Source: Halorientalis sp. IM1011 (GTDB lineage: Archaea > Halobacteriota > Halobacteria > Halobacteriales > Haloarculaceae). From it: a DNA stretch of 64,000 bases. The position numbers and the translations under genes are program-made. The notes below the pieces were generated by a model. It did no database searches. It worked only from the letters and a program-made list of their open reading frames with translations, and was not told the origin of the DNA. The DNA is taken from NCBI RefSeq assembly GCF_001989615.1, contig NZ_CP019067.1, positions 62,001 through 126,000 on the forward strand, read 5' to 3'. Positions 63,269 through 64,000 of this stretch are shown one piece after another (position 1 is the first letter of the stretch; each line of letters opens with the position of its first letter).

Positions 63269-64000
63269 ATGACCTGGCAATCGAAGCGTCGGGCCTTCCT
63301 CCGGACCGCAGTCGTCGCGACAGCAGCGGGTGTCGCCGGCTGTTCGGACGACGGCTCGGCCGACACTCCGGACGAAGACGAGGAACTGACCGAATCGGCA
63401 ACACCGACGGACACACCCGAAGAGACGGATTCGGAGGGTGAGACACCCGACGAGTCGGATGAGCCAGCAGAGCCCGACGAACCAACCGACGTACAGAACC
63501 CGAAGCAGACCGTCGACGACTGGCTCTCGAACACGAAAAACTACGACGGATCGATCAATCCGATGATCGGGCGGACCGACGTGTCGATCGGCGTCGGCGT
63601 CGACGACGGATCGGGGAGTAACTTCGCGTTCGGCAAACCCGCGATCAGAGTCACGACGGGAACGAAGATCCAGTGGATCTGGGAGGATCCGGAGAACGAA
63701 CACAACGTCCGCGAGCGCAACGGCCTGTTCGACAGCGGGCGGCCCGTCGCCTCGTCCGGGAAGACCTACACTGTGACGCTGACCGAACCCGGCGTCTACC
63801 TCTACCGATGTTCGAACTTCGGCGGTGCGATCGGGATGCGCGGTGCGATCATCGTCGAAGAAGAGCAGTCGCTCAGTGGCTACCCGAAAGTCGACGAGTG
63901 GCTCGACGAGTACGGCGAGTACACCGGCCGTCTGACCGACAGGACAGGCGAGTCGTCCGTCTCGGTGACGGTCGGTGCGCGCCACGACGGGCAAAACCGG
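63269..64000 (+). CDS. Tat-exported two-domain halocyanin, truncated by window end
   Basis: 244 residues visible. Twin-Arg signal SKRRAFLRTAVVA and lipobox VAGC (Cys25) give a membrane-anchored lipoprotein. An acidic linker (30-75) precedes a blue-copper domain (80-200): His145 (ENEHNVR), Cys181 (YRCSN) and Met190 (AIGMRGA) are seen, but the usual second His after Cys is Phe184. A second domain begins at 208 (VDEWLDEYGEYTGRL) with the same opening as the first, and runs past the window. Halocyanins carry electrons in respiration. The link to copA next door is copper supply. Confidence 0.9.
   Translation, partial: MTWQSKRRAFLRTAVVATAAGVAGCSDDGSADTPDEDEELTESATPTDTPEETDSEGETPDESDEPAEPDEPTDVQNPKQTVDDWLSNTKNYDGSINPMIGRTDVSIGVGVDDGSGSNFAFGKPAIRVTTGTKIQWIWEDPENEHNVRERNGLFDSGRPVASSGKTYTVTLTEPGVYLYRCSNFGGAIGMRGAIIVEEEQSLSGYPKVDEWLDEYGEYTGRLTDRTGESSVSVTVGARHDGQNR

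Overview
The window reads as chromosomal DNA from a haloarchaeon (class Halobacteria), probably near Haloarcula/Halomicrobium-type organisms. The evidence is high G+C coding DNA, strongly acidic proteins, TTTATA-like promoters that often sit 25-30 bases from a start codon (leaderless mRNAs), and archaeal marker genes: AglB, AglJ, topoisomerase VI, an ATP-dependent DNA ligase, HEWD and UPF0212 proteins, halocyanin and HTH_10 regulators. No rRNA, tRNA, insertion sequence or CRISPR array was recognised. No gene-free stretch exceeds 300 bases; the longest are about 284 bases (33589-33872) and 282 bases (3020-3301).

Layout. 1-4546 (minus): branched-chain amino acid operon, a LeuA-family synthase followed by ilvB, ilvN and the start of ilvC. 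4673-9721: small housekeeping and hypothetical genes (membrane-HTH protein, DedA protein, double VOC protein, degenerate MBL-like protein, PadR and ribbon-helix-helix regulators). 9718-25181: a protein N-glycosylation region. aglJ, a TrmB-type regulator facing a 37-residue Cys protein across a perfect operator-like palindrome, then eight minus-strand genes (AglG-like GT2, GT4, short GT2, four alkaline-phosphatase-superfamily 'sulfatase-like' enzymes and one flippase), a pilin-like protein and aglB. 25237-34049: mixed genes (gamma carbonic anhydrase, CutA, Cys-rich small proteins, thioesterase, TraB, M50 protease, a lipoprotein with two NTF2-like repeats, purM, CBS-HTH regulator, UPF0212). 34158-37900: DNA ligase, MBL hydrolase and two uncharacterised proteins. 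37984-46137: topoisomerase VI A/B head-to-head with gyrB-gyrA. 46176-52930: acyl-CoA metabolism (AidB-like dehydrogenase, enoyl-CoA hydratase with a beta-keto acid cleavage enzyme, acyl-CoA carboxylase) plus two HTH_10 proteins. 53135-56928: a putative sulfur module (TauE/SafE exporter, rhodanese-MBL fusion, SoxB-like phosphoesterase). 57077-59114: small genes and an AhpD-like protein. 59271-64000: copper handling (Lrp-TRASH regulator, CopA ATPase, HTH protein, truncated halocyanin).

The most interesting part is the glycosylation island. AglJ starts the glycan on dolichol phosphate, the GTs extend it, a flippase presumably exports it and AglB transfers it to protein. The four AlkP-superfamily enzymes interleaved with them lack the formylglycine Cys of true sulfatases and share a C-terminal LGY motif. 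They may form an uncharacterised glycan-modifying (phospho/sulfo-transfer or hydrolysis) branch of the pathway. A second lead is the cytoplasmic-looking SoxB-like protein next to a persulfide-type rhodanese-MBL fusion.
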